From SAR324 cluster bacterium (GTDB taxonomy: Bacteria > SAR324 > XYD2-FULL-50-16): a stretch of DNA of 64,000 bases. How positions within the stretch are numbered: the first letter of the stretch is position 1; the number at the start of each line of letters is the position of its first letter. The notes under the pieces were generated by a model, which was not told where the DNA came from, ran no database searches, and saw only the letters and a list, made by a program, of their open reading frames with translations. Shown here one piece after another: positions 63,264-64,000 of this stretch. The DNA is taken from contig JANQGX010000058.1 of assembly GCA_028282885.1 (NCBI GenBank), positions 224,886 to 288,885 on the forward strand, written 5' to 3'. The position numbers and the translations under genes were made by a program.

Positions 63264-63905
63264 ATGCACAGAATTACACCGCTTTGTTTAATAAAAATCG
63301 GTGAAAAAGAGTACATGCAAGAGTTGGTTGATTGCGGTGTCCTATTTTTCCAAAGATTATCTACTTATCAGGAGCTTGAACAAAAGGAGAGAGGTGATCC
63401 AAATGAAAACCTGAGTCAATCACTTCAGCCAGACAAAGTTACAGTAACAATTAACAACAGAATTTTGTCAGATTTAGCAGGGCCTGTGCAAATCAGAATA
63501 GGCGGCGAAAGCCCATTAGCATATTGCATGTATTCCATAACTTCAGAACACCTCGGAATACAAGACGGCAACTACATCGACAAAAGGTGTTTCGAATTTG
63601 GTAACACAGCTGTTGTCATAACTGATGGCACAGAGTTTTTTAACAAAATAATCAAAGCATGCAAGTCGTCAGATATTGAAATCAATGGGCAGCTAGTTGA
63701 GTATGTAGATTTCAACTCTTTTCATGGAGAGATGGGCCCTTTCAAAAAATATGAGCAGTGGTTTAAGCATCAAAGCGAATTCAGGTTCATATTAAACTCT
63801 GATATCACAGAAGATACTTTTAAACTTAAAATTGGGTCGATCAAAGATATCACTCAAATAATGGATGCTTCTGAGCTTAACAAAGTAATAAAAATCAATG
63901 CATAA
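63264..63905 (+). CDS. Hypothetical cassette-borne protein
   Basis: 213 residues. N-terminal CLIKIGEKEYMQELVDCGVL, FFQRLSTYQELEQKERGDPN resembles a family of orphan proteins seen in phages, defence islands and integron cassettes that begin with a YxxELxxxGxLxF-type motif; no function is known to me. The rest is mixed alpha/beta without membrane segments. ATG 63264 is chosen; ATG 63243 lies inside the attC core, and an upstream TTG/ATG would read through the attC. The TAA stop lies in the left core box of the next attC site, as is usual for cassettes. Confidence 0.7.
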   Translation: MHRITPLCLIKIGEKEYMQELVDCGVLFFQRLSTYQELEQKERGDPNENLSQSLQPDKVTVTINNRILSDLAGPVQIRIGGESPLAYCMYSITSEHLGIQDGNYIDKRCFEFGNTAVVITDGTEFFNKIIKACKSSDIEINGQLVEYVDFNSFHGEMGPFKKYEQWFKHQSEFRFILNSDITEDTFKLKIGSIKDITQIMDASELNKVIKINA

Positions 63906-63959
63906 CAAATAAGGATAGATTGTGTGAGGAACGAACCACAATCTATCCTGTTGTTGGAC
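63900..63959 (+). other. attC site E (well formed)
   Basis: Left core GCATAAC (63900-63906) and right core GTTGGAC (63953-63959) both match consensus. AGGATAGATTGTG (63912-63924) pairs perfectly over 13 positions with CACAATCTATCCT (63937-63949), and AACAA pairs with TTGTT next to the cores. Total 60 bases. The gene stop overlaps the left core. The 41 bases after it begin another unit with no readable gene in the window. Confidence 0.8.
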
Positions 63960-64000
63960 AAGCCCGGTGTTGACTGTACCTTATATAAGGAAATATATTT

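Overview
The window looks like chromosomal DNA of a Gram-negative, metabolically versatile heterotroph. Base composition is mid-range, and the lipobox and Sec signals, Rieske, MCP and FecR proteins, SpoIIE-type phosphatases and a MerR-TetR fusion regulator would fit a deltaproteobacterial or SAR324-like lineage. No rRNA or tRNA gene was recognised, so this placement is inference only.

Layout. (1) 1-4.6 kb: a minus-strand CoA-ester operon (thiolase-like protein, DUF35 Zn-ribbon partner, enoyl-CoA hydratase, acyl-CoA dehydrogenase cut by the window edge), divergent from a MerR-TetR fusion regulator. (2) 4.6-9.2 kb: sugar dehydrogenase, GPH-family symporter and glycerophosphodiesterase. (3) 10.1-15.1 kb: a complete 2-oxo-acid dehydrogenase operon (E3 with a lipoyl-like domain, E1 alpha, E1 beta, E2). 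(4) 15.4-18.5 kb: VOC protein, an RND-exporter remnant and a chemoreceptor. (5) 18.9-25.6 kb: TetR regulator, then a four-gene operon (CocE/NonD-like hydrolase, acyl-CoA synthetase, crotonase, amino-acid permease). (6) 25.8-31.1 kb: a Fe3+-type ABC transporter operon with two unrelated binding proteins. (7) 31.5-37 kb: SDR, sphingosine-phosphate-lyase-like PLP enzyme, Fe-dependent alcohol dehydrogenase, pyruvate kinase. (8) 37.7-41.1 kb: XRE regulator, a histidine kinase with a degenerate receiver, an AEC transporter. (9) 41.5-48.6 kb: a homoprotocatechuate meta-cleavage operon (hpaH, I, G1, G2, E, D, F) ending in a Rieske oxygenase, able on paper to take 3,4-dihydroxyphenylacetate to pyruvate and succinic semialdehyde. 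(10) 48.7-57.6 kb: a signalling block: FecR/FN3 lipoprotein, orphan helical protein, truncated receiver, then a minus-strand set of B12-binding protein, SpoIIE phosphatase and histidine kinase, plus a membrane SpoIIE phosphatase and a bactofilin-like membrane protein. (11) 58.8-64 kb: an IS1380-type insertion sequence followed by what looks like a stretch of integron cassettes with attC-like palindromes.

The two most interesting regions are the cobalamin-sensor/phosphatase/kinase set at 51.5-54.7 kb, whose B12 protein carries the Trp-x9-Glu-His and Glu-x-His-x2-Gly motifs of CarH-type light sensors and whose kinase and phosphatase share one N-terminal sensor plus coiled coil, and the cassette-like tail at 60.8-64 kb, with at least one convincing attC site, a chain of overlapping palindromes, and a two-gene unit of a TTG-started membrane protein and a protein with near-identical 46-residue TPR repeats.
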